NCBI GenBank assembly: GCA_022606425.2 | Contig: JAHDVF020000742.1 | Span: forward strand, 62,001-126,000 | Length of the DNA stretch: 64,000 bases | DNA from: Lepidostoma basale | Lineage: Eukaryota; Arthropoda; Insecta; Trichoptera; Lepidostomatidae | Direction of reading: 5' to 3' | In this document: piece by piece, positions 1 through 9,550 of the stretch | Layout of the letters: each line of letters begins with the position of its first letter | Numbering within the stretch: the first letter of the stretch is position 1 | Translations under genes and position numbers: made by a program | The notes under the pieces: generated by a model | Seen by the model: only the letters and a program-made list of their open reading frames with translations | Told to the model about the DNA's origin: nothing | The model's database searches: none

Positions 1-85
1 AACCGATCGCGAATATCACATGCGCCCTTGAGAGGTGATTATATCACAAAAACGGCACTTTAAAAGTTAGTATATTATTATTAAT
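1..85 (+). mobile_element. LINE-R 3' end fragment (R1)
   Basis: The sequence has a 'gcgcccttgag ... aaacggcac' segment followed by an (ATT)-rich tail. It matches the 3' ends at 4.05, 8.94, 50.36 and 59.55 kb. It is cut by the window start, and a LINE-A fragment follows directly. Confidence 0.55.
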
Positions 86-305
86 TAATGAAGAAAGAAT
101 AATAAAGAAAGTTTATGCTAACGACGTAAACAAAACAACAAATAGATGAAGAACGAAAAAAAAGTGGCACGATCAAATCAATCAAATATTAAACGTCGGT
201 CATGCGAAGAGTCGGAGAAATTGACATGCGTGCACGACAAAATGTATGATGAATATTGAGGAATTGAGATTAATATATATGGTAAAAGAACAGTGCGGTG
301 GTCTA
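86..305 (+). mobile_element. Decayed LINE-A fragment (A1)
   Basis: Shows the LINE-A landmarks 'gtggcacgatcaaatcaatc' and 'tgtatgatgaatattgagga' in the right order, with many substitutions and no open frame. The hairpin and GTTA tail are not recognisable, so the copy is old. Confidence 0.6.
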
Positions 306-349
306 TTATATCTGGCTGCCAAAATAATGGATCCATTCAGATTCTCTCT

Positions 350-462
350 CATTTAGACGACCCCCGGACAGACCACCAAAGAGATGGAACGACAGCTGGG
401 AATCAGCTTCGCAGGAGGCCAATCCCTATTAAGAAATAGGGAACGAGAAGGAGAAGAATTTC
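350..462 (+). mobile_element. RTE-like LINE C-terminal fragment (C1)
   Basis: The plus strand reads RPPDRPPKRWNDSWESASQE followed by a stop. This is the basic 'GRPPKRW' segment that ends RTE-type polyproteins, and a GA-rich tail follows. A 116-codon frame (384-734) runs beyond it by chance. The same module occurs at 54.45-54.8 kb. No reverse-transcriptase core is present. Confidence 0.6.
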
Positions 463-1180
463 GAAACATGTTAATATACACGCACTGTTTAAATCCGATT
501 TGTGATTTTTTGTTTGTTTTCGACACTGGCGTCAGAAGACGCCCGCTCTCGGGCAAATCATCGCTGTATCAAATTAGCACGATTCTTAGAAAAGACGCCA
601 GCCGTTGTTCTCGATGTTCGATGACGTCGATGCAATACGCAAGCGATCCGCAAACGGAACAGTTACAAGTTGTCCCCAGCGACTATTCAATTGGCTCGAC
701 GAAATGTACCAACAATTCACACCGCAAGGGCTAACTTAATGAGCGAACATACACATTGTATAATTTTATATAGGTACGAGTAACAACACGAACAACTAGA
801 GAGAAGTATAGTTTATTCACAAACTGAAGAGCTATTGCTTATGATTGGTATTAGCTATTGATTGGTTGCGTCCGGTTAGGTACCTTAAACGTCAGTGTGT
901 TCCGAGGCGTGAGGCGGAGCGCACGCGTTAGGCTGCTCACATACTCGGTGATTCGAAAAGTACTCGTTTTGCAAGAGTCTTTTTAAATTATTTTTATTAT
1001 TGATGAAACGTAAATTTTCCATTTCGAAATTAGGAAAGGAGTTCATTCATTCATTCTATATTACTAGTAATTATAGAATGAAATTTTATAATAACTAGTA
1101 ATAATATCCTAGAGATAAACAACACCTGCAAGAATCAAATACTGTAATTGAAACCAATAAAGGAAAAAAATATTATTATT
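463..1180. other. No recognised feature
   Basis: I see no repeat shared with the rest of the window and no convincing coding frame. The stretch 540-740 is less AT-rich than its surroundings, and a short inverted piece, 'ttactagtaattatagaatg', lies near 1060. It may be single-copy DNA. Confidence 0.4.
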
Positions 1181-1632
1181 AATGTTAGTCTTGGAGCTGG
1201 CAAAAAAGGATGAAAGCAGGATGAATGCCGTAGTAATGAGATCACTAAGAAGAATGTGCGGGAAAACGTTGTATGATAGAATACCGAACGATGAAATAAG
1301 AAAGAAATGTAGGTAAGGCAGATGACTGCATCATGGATAAAATTAAAAAAGGATCCCTGAGATGGTTTGGACATATGTAAAAAGTTGCACACAAGCAGCG
1401 TGAGTGGAAAAAGAAGCCGAGGACGACCGAGGAAAACATGGCATGATCAAATTAATCAATTACTAGAAGGCTGTCACTTTCGAAGTTGGAATAATCGACG
1501 TGCGTGCATAGTACGATGTATGAATGTAGAGGAATCCGGAGAGGTATGCCAGGACAGAGCATTGTGGCCATCCATTCTCTCTGCCTACCCCTCCGGGGAA
1601 CTGGCGTGATGGTAAGTTAGTTAGTTAGTTAT
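1181..1632 (+). mobile_element. LINE-A 3' fragment (A2)
   Basis: Carries the LINE-A C-terminal module: GCW/AKKDES, the RRMCGK..YDRIPNDEIRKKC region, RWFGHM, SRGRPRKTWHDQINQLL and ILSAYPSGELA, then TGA and a GTTA-type tail (1612-1629). A frameshift near 1310 and a deletion near 1375 break the frame; the C-terminal 80 codons (1367-1609) are open. It belongs to the subfamily with 'cctccgggg' in the terminal hairpin loop. Confidence 0.85.
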
Positions 1633-1677
1633 CTATATTTAACTCCAATTGAGTAATGCTGGGTATACGAGGTCTGT

Positions 1678-2989
1678 TCAAAAAGTATCGCGAATTTTGA
1701 ATTTCCGCTGGCTACGTATATTTGATTTTTGATTTTTTTGTAGCGTTATGTTGGTACTCATGTCCCTTACTTATGCTGACAAGGTCGGCCATTTTGAATG
1801 TTTAGTTAATTTTTGACAGCTGTTTTGCTTGGATGTGTTTTGGCTCGTCTTCGATTTTTGCCTATTCCAAAAAATGGATCAAAGAATCTGTATCAAATTT
1901 TGTGTGAAAAACAAAATAAAGTGCGCGGACGCATTTCGAATGTTGACTGTGGCATATGGTGAAGCTACCTTGGACCAAAGCAACGTTTATCGGTGGTACA
2001 AAATGTTCTCAGAGGGCCGAGAAGATATGAACGACGAAGAGCATGCCGGACGCCCGAGCACGTCAACAACAGACGAAAACATTGATAAAGTGAAGAAAAT
2101 AGTATTAGCCAATCGTCGAATCACCGTTAGAGAAGTTGCTGAGGACCTAAACATATCGATTGGCTCGTGCCATTCGATTTTAACCAATGATTTGGGCATG
2201 AGTCGGGTCGCCGCGAAATTCGTGCCAAAATTGCTCAATTTCGACCAAAAACAGCATCGCGTTAACATTGCTCAGGAGATGTTGGACTCGGTCCGTGACG
2301 ACCCAAATGTGCTCCAGAGGGTCATAACTGGTGACGAATCATGGGTTTATGGTTATGACGTGGAAACCAAAGCTCAATCATCCCAATGGAAGCTGCCGCA
2401 TGAGCCAAGACCAAAAAAAGCGCGCCAAGTTCGGTCGAACGTGAAGGTTTTGCTCACAGTTTTCTTCGATTGCAGGGGCGTGGTGCATCATGAGTTCTTG
2501 CCACAGGGTAGTACGGTCAATAAGGAATATTACCTGCAAGTTATGCGCAATTTGCGCGAAGCAATCCGCCAGAAACGCCCGGATTTGTGGAAGAACAAAA
2601 ACTGGCTTTTGCACCATGATAACGCCCCTGCTCACACATCGTTGCTTGTGCGCGAATATTTGGCCAAAAACAACACAGTAATGGTGCCGCAGCCACCGTA
2701 TTCCCCAGACCTGGCCCCCTGTGACTTTTTCCTGTTTACAAAACTGAAGAGGCCCATGAAAGGACGACGCTACGCCACGATTGAGGAGATAAAGACGGCA
2801 TCGAAGGAGGAGCTGAACAAGATCACAAATTTTTTTTTTTTTAAGTGCTTCGAGGATTGGAAAAAACGTTGGCATAAATGTATTATATCCGAGGTGGATT
2901 ACTTTGAAGGGGACAAAATAGATATTCATGAATAAATAAATACTTTTTGAAAAAATATAATATTCGCGATACGTTTTGAACAGACTATG
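1678..2989 (+). mobile_element. mariner element M1, full length
   Basis: This 1.3-kb mariner is flanked by TA on both sides (1676-1677 and 2990-2991). The 5' inverted repeat begins 'cgaggtctgttcaaaaagta'. The 3' inverted repeat carries substitutions in its outer part ('cagactatg' where M2 has 'cagacctcg'), which may impair excision. It is nearly identical to M2 at 13.2-14.5 kb, so both derive from a recent burst. Confidence 0.95.
1874..2935 (+). CDS. mariner transposase (M1 copy, probably impaired)
   Basis: Encodes a 353-residue mariner transposase, which cuts and pastes its own element at TA sites. I chose the ATG at 1874 (MDQRICIKFC) because family proteins are about 345-355 residues; an in-frame ATG at 1829 would add 15. 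An N-terminal paired helix-turn-helix region covers roughly residues 1-110. The catalytic triad is D154 (TGDESWVYGYD), D249 (HHDNAPAHT) and D284 (YSPDLAPCDFF). Exactly 34 residues separate the last two aspartates, the DD34D signature. M1 differs from M2 at a few positions: FLFT for FLFP after the third aspartate, and NFFFF for KNDFF near residue 319, where a poly-T run has formed. The frame is open, but these changes and the damaged 3' repeat suggest lower activity. This is not a SETMAR-type host fusion; no SET domain is nearby. Confidence 0.93.
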   Translation: MDQRICIKFCVKNKIKCADAFRMLTVAYGEATLDQSNVYRWYKMFSEGREDMNDEEHAGRPSTSTTDENIDKVKKIVLANRRITVREVAEDLNISIGSCHSILTNDLGMSRVAAKFVPKLLNFDQKQHRVNIAQEMLDSVRDDPNVLQRVITGDESWVYGYDVETKAQSSQWKLPHEPRPKKARQVRSNVKVLLTVFFDCRGVVHHEFLPQGSTVNKEYYLQVMRNLREAIRQKRPDLWKNKNWLLHHDNAPAHTSLLVREYLAKNNTVMVPQPPYSPDLAPCDFFLFTKLKRPMKGRRYATIEEIKTASKEELNKITNFFFFKCFEDWKKRWHKCIISEVDYFEGDKIDIHE

Positions 2990-3196
2990 TATATGCATAT
3001 TAAATCCATTAACGGAAATTGAATAATGGCATCAAAATGACCTCAAATGCATTATGCAATATGCCTATACAGAGCCCTGGACTGAAGTCTATTGAATAAA
3101 TGCATTCTATAAGCGTAACCTAACGTGGTTTGATGGATCGCTTATTCACTTGGCTAGTTGGTCCATTATCTCGATATTATATAAGTATGTATTGTT

Positions 3197-3696
3197 AGAA
3201 TGGCTAAAATGGCAGTGCACAATGGTGTTCTTCTACCGACCCTTATGTATGGAAGCGAAGCATGGAACTGGCAAAAGAAGGATGAAAGTAGAATAAATGC
3301 AGTAGAAATGAGATCTCTTAGACGAATTTATGGATACCCCGTGTATGATAGATGTACGATAGAGTGTCGAATGAAAATATAATAAGTGAATGCGGTGTGA
3401 ATGATGGTGTTATGAACAAAATAATGAAAGGATCATTAAGATGGTTTGGACATATGGAAAGAATGAATGAAGAAAGAACCAGAAATAGAGGAAGACCGAG
3501 GAAAACGTGGCACGATCAAATAAATCAAATATTGAATATCGTCCATGTGAGGAGTCAGAGAAATCGACGCGCGTGCATGACACGATGTATGAATGTTGAG
3601 GAAGTGAGAGAAATATGTCAGGAAAGAAAAGTGTGGCAGTCCATTCTTTCTGCCTACCCCTTCGGGGAGACGGCGTGATGGTTAGTTAGTTAGTTT
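3197..3696 (+). mobile_element. LINE-A 3' fragment (A3)
   Basis: A well-preserved copy: MAVHNGVLLPTLMYGSEAW, RRIYGYPVYDR, SLRWFGHMERMNEERT and NRGRPRKTWHDQINQIL, ending SAYPFGETA, stop, GTTAGTTAGTTAGTT (3681-3695). A short duplication around 3345-3362 ('gtatgatagatgtacgatag') shifts the frame, splitting it into 3200-3382 and 3352-3678. The MVKKLYVNDVNG segment is deleted. The hairpin 'ccccttcgggg' lies at 3656-3667. Confidence 0.88.
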
Positions 3697-3757
3697 TTTG
3701 TATTGTGTTATCTTAATATCACGTGTGGATATGTTTATAAATAACATGACGATATAA

Positions 3758-4110
3758 ATGGTCAAAATAATGGACGATATTAACTTGCGGCAATATACGC
3801 TTCGATCAGCAAACTCTTCAGCAATAGGCAGATTAGTTAAGCCTAATCGCAACCTCCGTACAAATTTCGGAGATCGGGCTTTTGCACTGGCAGTTCCGTC
3901 CGCCCGGAATATGCTTCCTGCACGCCTCAGATGCATTGACAATCCGACAGATTTTAAATCTCACCTTTTCAAAATATCGTACAAAATATAAACAACGGTT
4001 ATCTGATTGCTGGTATTAGAAGCAGCTCTCATGACTAAAAACATTGTCAAAGGGCCCTTGAGGTGAGTTGTTCACGTAAACGGCGCTATACAAATTTATA
4101 ATATTGCACA
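3758..4110 (+). mobile_element. LINE-R 3' fragment (R2) with C-terminal coding remnant
   Basis: An open frame at 3758-3991 reads ...LRSANSSAIGRLVKPNRNLR, then FGDRAFALAVPSARNMLPARL and FKSHLFKI. This resembles the C-terminus of CR1/L2-like LINEs (pattern 'GDRAF..A.P..WN.LP..LR'). After the stop come 'gggcccttgaggtgag' and 'aaacggcgctatacaaatt', the 3' hairpin region seen in the other R copies. Confidence 0.6.
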
Positions 4111-4309
4111 TGAGTATTATAATAATTACGCTTTTATTACGTATGATCCATGTCCCCTTTTATATTTTCGTATTCATAAATACTAATTAAGTTAGAAAAC
4201 ATCTTCACAACAATGTTCTCATAAGACATAATAGCTGAATCTCAGTATGTCAGAAGATCCAAGTCCGGATATTTTATGAGATATTTAATTATCGATGATA
4301 CTTCAACGG

Positions 4310-4482
4310 TGGTTTTGGACAAGGAATAAGAATGTCAGGAGACCACCCAAAAGATGACATTGCCTGAATTGCTGGGAATATCTGGATGCGGGAGGGATAA
4401 AACAAAGACTAGTGGAGAAAAATGGAATAGCCCTATATTTAGCAGTGGAGGGAGGAAGGCTGAATAAGAAGAAGAAGATTCA
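4310..4482 (+). mobile_element. RTE-like LINE C-terminal fragment (C2), (GAA)n tail
   Basis: With small frameshifts the plus strand reads RRPPK(R)..IA.IAGNIWMREG..K, then EKW, then a stop and 'taagaagaagaag'. This is the usual last ~50 residues and tail of RTE-type elements. A short piece of the F module ('tcagaagatccaagtccgga', about 4247) lies just upstream. Confidence 0.55.
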
Positions 4483-4538
4483 AACTTAGTGGGATTTAAA
4501 ATGAAATTATCAATTTAGGAATAAATATAAAGTGTATT

Positions 4539-4957
4539 AAACATATATTCGGGATTCGAATTGTCAGTAGGGTCGCGGCGAGTCACATCTTGCTGGAGGG
4601 TGTGATTCTATAAAATGCTGCGAAACGCCCAGTTGCATTCCACCGGCAACATTACTGACTTGTCCAACTCGTTAGCGTCCCTGTCACGAACCCCGGGCAA
4701 TGAGATCACTCTCATAACCGTGTAATCACAGCAGATAACGAGGGGATGAAAGGCGAGTTTCGGGCGCCTCCAAACCAGATCCAACCAGCTAAGGGAAGGT
4801 AACCCCGACAGAAAAATCTACCAGAGAAGGCAACGGGAAACCACTCTGGTCACCTGTTCACAGGAAGGAAAAAGAGTGGACAGGAATAACAAGAGTTCAG
4901 AACCTGTTTCAAATGGAGATGCCTTTGCTTACGTAAGAAGAAGAAGAAACATATATT
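4539..4957 (+). mobile_element. 397-bp non-coding element with target duplication, (GAA)n tail
   Basis: The 11-bp direct repeat 'aaacatatatt' lies at 4539-4549 and 4947-4957, flanking an insert of about 397 bp (4550-4946). The insert is much more GC-rich than its surroundings and ends in 'aagaagaagaa'. I find no open frame and no tRNA-like head. The target duplication and simple-repeat tail indicate LINE-mediated retrotransposition, so it is either a SINE-like element or an RTE 3' UTR fragment. Confidence 0.7.
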
Positions 4958-5924
4958 AACCGTCGCGTTGCCATGTGGTAAATTGAGTTTCCACTGCCAA
5001 TTTAAAGTTGATTTTCTTAAAACCTATGGACCCTAATATTATAAAAAAAATTCTAATCCTCCATTGAAGTGTTCTCAATATTTCGTAATAAAAAAAAAAG
5101 CAAAAAATTACTTCCTTCATCCCAAAAAAAAATATTTTCTAAGACTGCCCTCACCTTCATTCGTGTTAAGGTAGAATTTGTTTTGCTAATATTTACAACT
5201 TTATCAAAAGTGACAAATACTTACTCGCTGTTTTGAACGTATTATAAATTATATCTTTGGCTTTTTCAATATGTACGTAATAATACCGACTGTAGACGGA
5301 AACGCAGGACGCAACTTAATAATATCAGAACTGTGAAAATATTAACACTTTACCAAAAGGGACAAATATTAATACGTACTCGTTGTCTTGAACGTACTAT
5401 ACATTTTGCCTAGGTGCCTTTATCTTCGCCCGCCGGCCGCGGCGCGCAGACAAGTTTATACCTGATGTTTAGTCGTTCGTATGCTGTGACGCATTACATA
5501 TCAGAAATCGCATGGTTCCAGAAAAAAATTAATAATGATATGTTTTTCAAATAATCCATGTATGTTATAGATATCGATCTATTCCTAATGAAATTCCCTA
5601 CAAGATGACATAAATTAAATTTTGATTCATCTAGTCATATGCTTCATATTTAGATAAAGTTAGCGGTAAACTGAACTTACCACATGGGAGCAAGCGTTTT
5701 GTTTTGAACACGGTACGTTAAGGGTTAATCATTGCATTACACTGGTATTTAAAATAATTTCAATATCTTTCTTTGGTATTATTGTTCCGAGAAATATCGG
5801 CGGACGCCGGCGCTGGCTGCTAAATCGGCTCAGTGACCTCGAATTGGATATAAAATATCCAATATATACACGACATGGGCGGCTCGCGAATGAATATAAT
5901 AATAATAATAAAAGTTGCACTGTT
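4958..5924. other. No gene; degenerate 65-bp direct repeat
   Basis: A degenerate direct repeat lies at about 5187-5252 and 5337-5404 (both contain 'acttta.caaaag.gacaaat' and 'ttgaacgta.tata'). The rest is unassigned. Frames such as 5729-5920 are not supported by any motif. Confidence 0.4.
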
Positions 5925-6680
5925 ACTTAACTAACTAACTAAAAGCCGTGCCACACTGTTTTAAACAAGCTCTCCACATCGGTCTCCACCGGCGGTTTAA
6001 AACTGTGTATACACTTGTTTGAAACCAAAATTCGTTTGACCTTCAACAAACTTTGTGGACGGACGCGCATAGTATGCGTGTGGATCCACCGTTTAAACAC
6101 GCATTCCACACGCGGAGAGCTTGTTTACAACAGTATGTGGACGCTACACCAACCGTGGGCTCCACAGCTCTCCACCAAGGTCACCCCTGTGGAGAGCTTG
6201 TTTCAAACATTGTGGCACGGCCTTAATCATTACGCCGTCTCCCCGAAAGGGTAGGCAGAAAGAATGGACTGTCACACTTTAACCGATGCAGCACTCCATC
6301 CTTCTCTTTTCGCCCCGCGGGAGACGCGGTGTGATGGGTTGCGATCCTCATCGCCACCAATAGGCATCTCCCGCGCACACTTCGATCGTCCAACATCCAC
6401 AAAATAAATCTAAAACAAATAATATAAAAACAATGAAATAAAATAAAATAAAAATAATTTAACACAAAATGTTCTTTTTAGATGGTGCACATATTGTCTA
6501 TTTAATTTATGTTCCATGTATTCACCGTTTTTTTTTTAATTAGCAGTAATTGGGCATTTAAACAAACCAACACCAGTAAGAACTTTAAAATAATATTGAA
6601 GAAATTATTCTAATTGTCATCGGAACAAATGAAAAATTTAATTTTACACCTGTCAAAATTCTTTATATAAACGAAAAAAC
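5925..6680 (-). mobile_element. LINE-A-tailed non-autonomous element, copy 1 (split by MITE-G)
   Basis: On the minus strand it ends with the LINE-A 3' terminus (hairpin 'ccctttcgggg', GGCGTAATG, GTTA repeats at 5928-5941), but the sequence upstream is not LINE-A coding sequence. About 400 bp (6290-6680) instead match the copy at 31.77-32.28 kb. MITE-G (5942-6223) sits inside the GTTA tail. The body has no open frame. Confidence 0.7.
5942..6223 (+). mobile_element. MITE-G copy 1
   Basis: A 282-bp element with inverted termini 'agccgtgccacactgttt' and 'attgtggcacggcct', flanked by TA. It contains several internal copies of 'gagagcttgttt' and its complement, so it can fold on itself. Two other full copies lie at 36.15 and 43.5 kb, and a fragment at 28.2 kb. 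TA flanks in all three suggest a Tc1/mariner-type transposase. The open frames inside are chance. Confidence 0.85.
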
Positions 6681-7285
6681 TGTTACATGAGAACTGTAAA
6701 AAAATTTCCCTCTCGCCTTTGATAAATTCTCCTTATTTTTTTTATCTTGAATTCATATTTGAAAATAAACAATGATATAACACAACATTTATAAAGCTCC
6801 CAGTTTCCCCACATCAAGACTGAACAGACTAAGATAGGCCGGTCAAGTACAGAAGATACCGTCATCGTGAACCCCAAAAACAATGCTGGTGGTTCCCGGG
6901 TGGCAGAAGATTGATTGAACGACCAAGCCCAAGGCTCGATATGGTCACTAGGGTCATTAAAGAAAAAGAATAATAATAATAATAACACGACCATTTATAT
7001 AATGTACATAAAAAAAACATGATTCGGGTGGTTGACACCAATAATTAGACCTTTTTTTAAACATATAATCCTTCTTAAGATTTTTGTTAGGAAATTTCCA
7101 AAGGAAGTCAATTGCTCCGAATAAAATAAATCACACAACTGCACCTAGAATCGGGAATCCCGATGATAGATGAATTCATTCTGAAACATGTCGAACCTTT
7201 TTACAAAGAACTCCCTTCACATCCTAACCCCACAATAAAATACCATTCAAATTACCACCCAAACACCTCCAGCCGCCACAAGCGG
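6681..7285. other. No recognised feature
   Basis: AT-rich sequence with a short (AAT)n run at 6971-6984. The minus-strand frame 6683-6994 has no recognisable motif. No repeat is shared with the rest of the window. Confidence 0.35.
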
Positions 7286-7486
7286 AAATCTACGTCTTTC
7301 ATATTAGTGAAAGTACGTTTAGAATACTCTTGACTTCATAAAGAAAGTATCATGTATTCATAAAGTCGAACCATCTCTCATGCGTTTCTGGTATTTTTAT
7401 TTTTACCTGTTCTCAATAGATGTCTTAAATTATAATTGTTGTCTGTAATATCTTTTGAGAAAATAAACTGATTTGATTTGATTCTA
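7286..7486 (+). mobile_element. LINE-B 3' end (B1)
   Basis: Contains the LINE-B terminal coding piece ('gtctttcatattagtgaaag'), the 3' UTR 'tctcatgcgtttctggtat', 'ttacctgttctcaatagatg' and the tail 'actgatttgatttgatt'. It is the same 3' end as the long copy at 48.3-49.35 kb. Confidence 0.8.
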
Positions 7487-7940
7487 GAATTCCAATAACA
7501 GTGTTTGGTTAATTATTTATAAGGTTGTTTTCGTATTTCATAAAAACTTCACGGAACGCCCATGGATCGCGTTCGTACGGGCGCGTCAGAGTGTTATTGC
7601 TTCTGAGATACTACACACTATAAATAAAATTAAACATTCCGTTTAAATATCAATTAGGAATATTATTCTGAGAACTATTATCAAATACGTGTTAATCATA
7701 CGGCGCATGAGATAGGTAAAGTTAACAAAAGAGTAAACCAAAAATAGTCACGCGGCGTTACGGGCAACGTGCGCTATTCGGTATTCTTTGGAATCCCTGG
7801 GATATTTAGAGGAACGCTCCATTCATACGTGGTCTAGACACCCACTCCAGAATCCAGAGGATGTTTTGATTCCCGAACTTCGCAGACACACCGACATTGT
7901 AGAGATTTATTTAACATGGATGCAGTAGAGAGCCTAAATA
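7487..7940. other. No recognised feature
   Basis: No open frame or repeat recognised in this stretch. Confidence 0.35.
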
Positions 7941-8026
7941 TAATTTATTGTTTCTTGAACAATGATGTAAAACTCCATATTAAATAATTAATACGAATGA
8001 AATGAAAAATACATTTTATGGGAATA

Positions 8027-8056
8027 ACATGTTTCACCCTTCTAAGGCATTATCAA
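8027..8056 (-). ncRNA. Hammerhead-ribozyme-like core, E1 left arm
   Basis: The minus strand reads UUGAUAA (for CUGANGA), a GCCUU-AG-AAGGG hairpin, GAAAC, then AUGUU. The first core position and one purine differ from consensus, so self-cleavage is doubtful. Confidence 0.4.
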
Positions 8057-8449
8057 ATGTGACGAAACTTCAACTCGTTGCAGTTTATACCCACACAGGA
8101 TGGCGATTTTATTTTATATATAATACTTAAAATCATTAGTCACCTTGAAATATGTAAAATCATTTGTAAACAATTTGTAAAAATATGTTTTTCTTATAAA
8201 CAATTTATTTCGTTCCACCTTAAATAACTAATTTTTGATTTATATAATATCATTTAGTATCCCCTAACTATGTAACCATTGTCATAAAATTTCTTAACGA
8301 GTTCCAAGAAACACTTTCCAATATTTCTGGACCAACCCAAATAATTATTTGTTAAAAATATACAAAGTCACATCAATTTTCGTTAATTAGCATATTCTGC
8401 TCCATTTACTAGTGTATATAAACTGCAACGAGTTAAAGTTTCGTCACAT

Positions 8450-8480
8450 TTGATAATGCCTTAGAAGGGCGAAACATGTC
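8450..8480 (+). ncRNA. Hammerhead-ribozyme-like core, E1 right arm
   Basis: Reads UUGAUAA (for CUGANGA), stem II GCCUU/AAGGGC with an AG loop, GAAAC, then AUGUC, which gives the cleavage triplet GUC. The stem III segment ACAUGU is a palindrome. Confidence 0.45.
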
Positions 8481-8580
8481 ATTCCCACAAAATATAATAA
8501 ATCTTCTAGAAAACTGAAGTTTTCATTCGTATTAATTACTAAATATAATTATTAAATAAAACGATGTTTTATTAGTAACT

Positions 8581-8751
8581 ACAGTCGAACTTCGTTATTA
8601 CGAGGATGATGGGATCGACTAAAGTTGCTCGATTTAAGCATTACTCGTTATATTAGAGAATATGTATTTTTAACTAAAATGTCAACGAATGTTACCTCGT
8701 TACATCCGAGATCTCGCTATTTCCGTGATCGTAATAACCGAGTTCGATTAT
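8581..8751. mobile_element. Short inverted-repeat MITE, Tc/pogo-like
   Basis: The left end 'acagtcgaacttcgttatta' matches the inverted right end 'cgtaataaccgagttcgatt'. The element is about 170 bp without a coding frame. It directly abuts a LINE-R fragment. Confidence 0.5.
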
Positions 8752-8769
8752 TTATTTTGCCATATTTTT

Positions 8770-9300
8770 GTCTTTATTTTGCCACCGTCAGAGTTTAGAT
8801 CGAGACTCAAAACGCACCTTTACAAATTATCATATCCTGATGTAAATGTTCATCGACTGCGTCAGGTGCAGCCCTCATACTAAATATGTTTATTTTTAAC
8901 TAATTCATAAAATGAACATTTTTTAAATACAACGCCCCTGAGATGATTAATTCATATAAACTTCTACTTCTTCTTTCGGTGCCGTGTCAGGTCCCCCCAA
9001 CGTTGGCGATCACTACAGCAAAGGTATCCCTATTCTGCGTCACTTGGAACAGGTTCTGAATTCTTGTTATTACTGTCCACTCTTTGATGTTCTGCAGCCA
9101 GGACAGCTGCCTCCTACCTCCTACCAACTCCCCGACGTCCCATTAATATCAGTCGAAGGAGGTGGTATTTTTCTCCCCTTAACACATGACCCAAATATGA
9201 GACCTTTATAATTTTCACACTTGACAACAGCCCTCTATTGGCTCTGGCTCATTCATATAAACGGTGCTCTGTAAATCATCCAATTTATTATTATTAAATA
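8770..9300 (+). mobile_element. LINE-R 3' fragment (R3), split by C3
   Basis: The C-terminal remnant PPSEFRSRLKTHLYKLSYPD is followed by the 3' UTR ('cgcccctgagatgattaatt', then 'aacggtgctctgtaaat') and an (ATT)n tail. The copy at 59.4-59.6 kb is the uninterrupted version, showing that 8962-9250 is an insertion. Confidence 0.75.
8950..9262 (-). mobile_element. LINE-C insertion with 12-bp target duplication (C3)
   Basis: The direct repeat 'attcatataaac' at 8950-8961 and 9251-9262 flanks the insert (8962-9250). On the minus strand the insert ends '..gccaacgttggggggacctg', then a stop, 'gaaagaagaagtagaa'. This is the same 3' end as at 35.5 and 44.8 kb (…VANVGGT). It is a 5'-truncated RTE-like copy. 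Confidence 0.85.
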
Positions 9301-9550
9301 TTGATTTAGCACCGACCACACAGTAAATAGAGCTTTGTCTGCGAATCTTCCTCGTCAACCATCCAGAGGAAGACCTAGGAACACATGGATGATTCAGTGC
9401 AATAGCGTCTTGCGGAGAAATGGCTTGAGTGAGGGCGATACTCAGAACCGTGCGAGGTACAGCCTGAGATCGAGAAGAGCCGACCCCAACAGTCAATACA
9501 TATGATGAGTTGGGATAGCGCCAGGAAGAAGAAGTTTGATTTAGCACCGA
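9301..9550 (+). mobile_element. LINE-C insertion with 15-bp target duplication (C4)
   Basis: The perfect direct repeat 'ttgatttagcaccga' at 9301-9315 and 9536-9550 flanks a 220-bp insert. The insert reads NLPRQPSRGRPRNTWMIQCN, then RNGLSEGDTQNRARYSLRSR, then stops and a 'gaagaagaag' tail. It is a severely 5'-truncated RTE-like LINE. Confidence 0.85.

Larger units (their letters stand above)
7945..8570. mobile_element. Module E: large inverted repeat with hammerhead-like cores (E1)
   Basis: The left arm (about 7950-8100, minus) and right arm (about 8415-8565, plus) are inverted copies sharing 'gtttcgtcacatttgataat', 'gaaacatgt.attccca' and 'ttcattcgtattaatta'. The intervening ~310 bp has no open frame. 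Related arms occur at 10.4, 34.7, 37.7, 38.1/38.76 and 41.6 kb. The arrangement and the hammerhead-like cores suggest the terminal parts of a Penelope-like element, although no reverse transcriptase is present. Confidence 0.6.

Noticed and set aside
384..734. 116-codon host gene
   Set aside because: Its first part is a LINE-C C-terminus read in the wrong frame; no motif afterwards.
1829..2935. SETMAR-like domesticated fusion gene
   Set aside because: No SET domain or host exon nearby; inverted repeats and TA duplications show ordinary transposons.
2378..2998. 206-codon minus-strand frame (and 293 codons at 13886-14767) as a gene
   Set aside because: Antisense shadow of the mariner transposase; the sense frame has all DD34D motifs, and the longer one merely runs into neighbouring antisense LINE-A.
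5952..6254. Coding frames in MITE-G (6015-6254, 36127-36450, 43483-43704)
   Set aside because: Similar peptides in three copies follow from DNA similarity of a non-coding MITE; several overlapping frames on both strands, none with known motifs.
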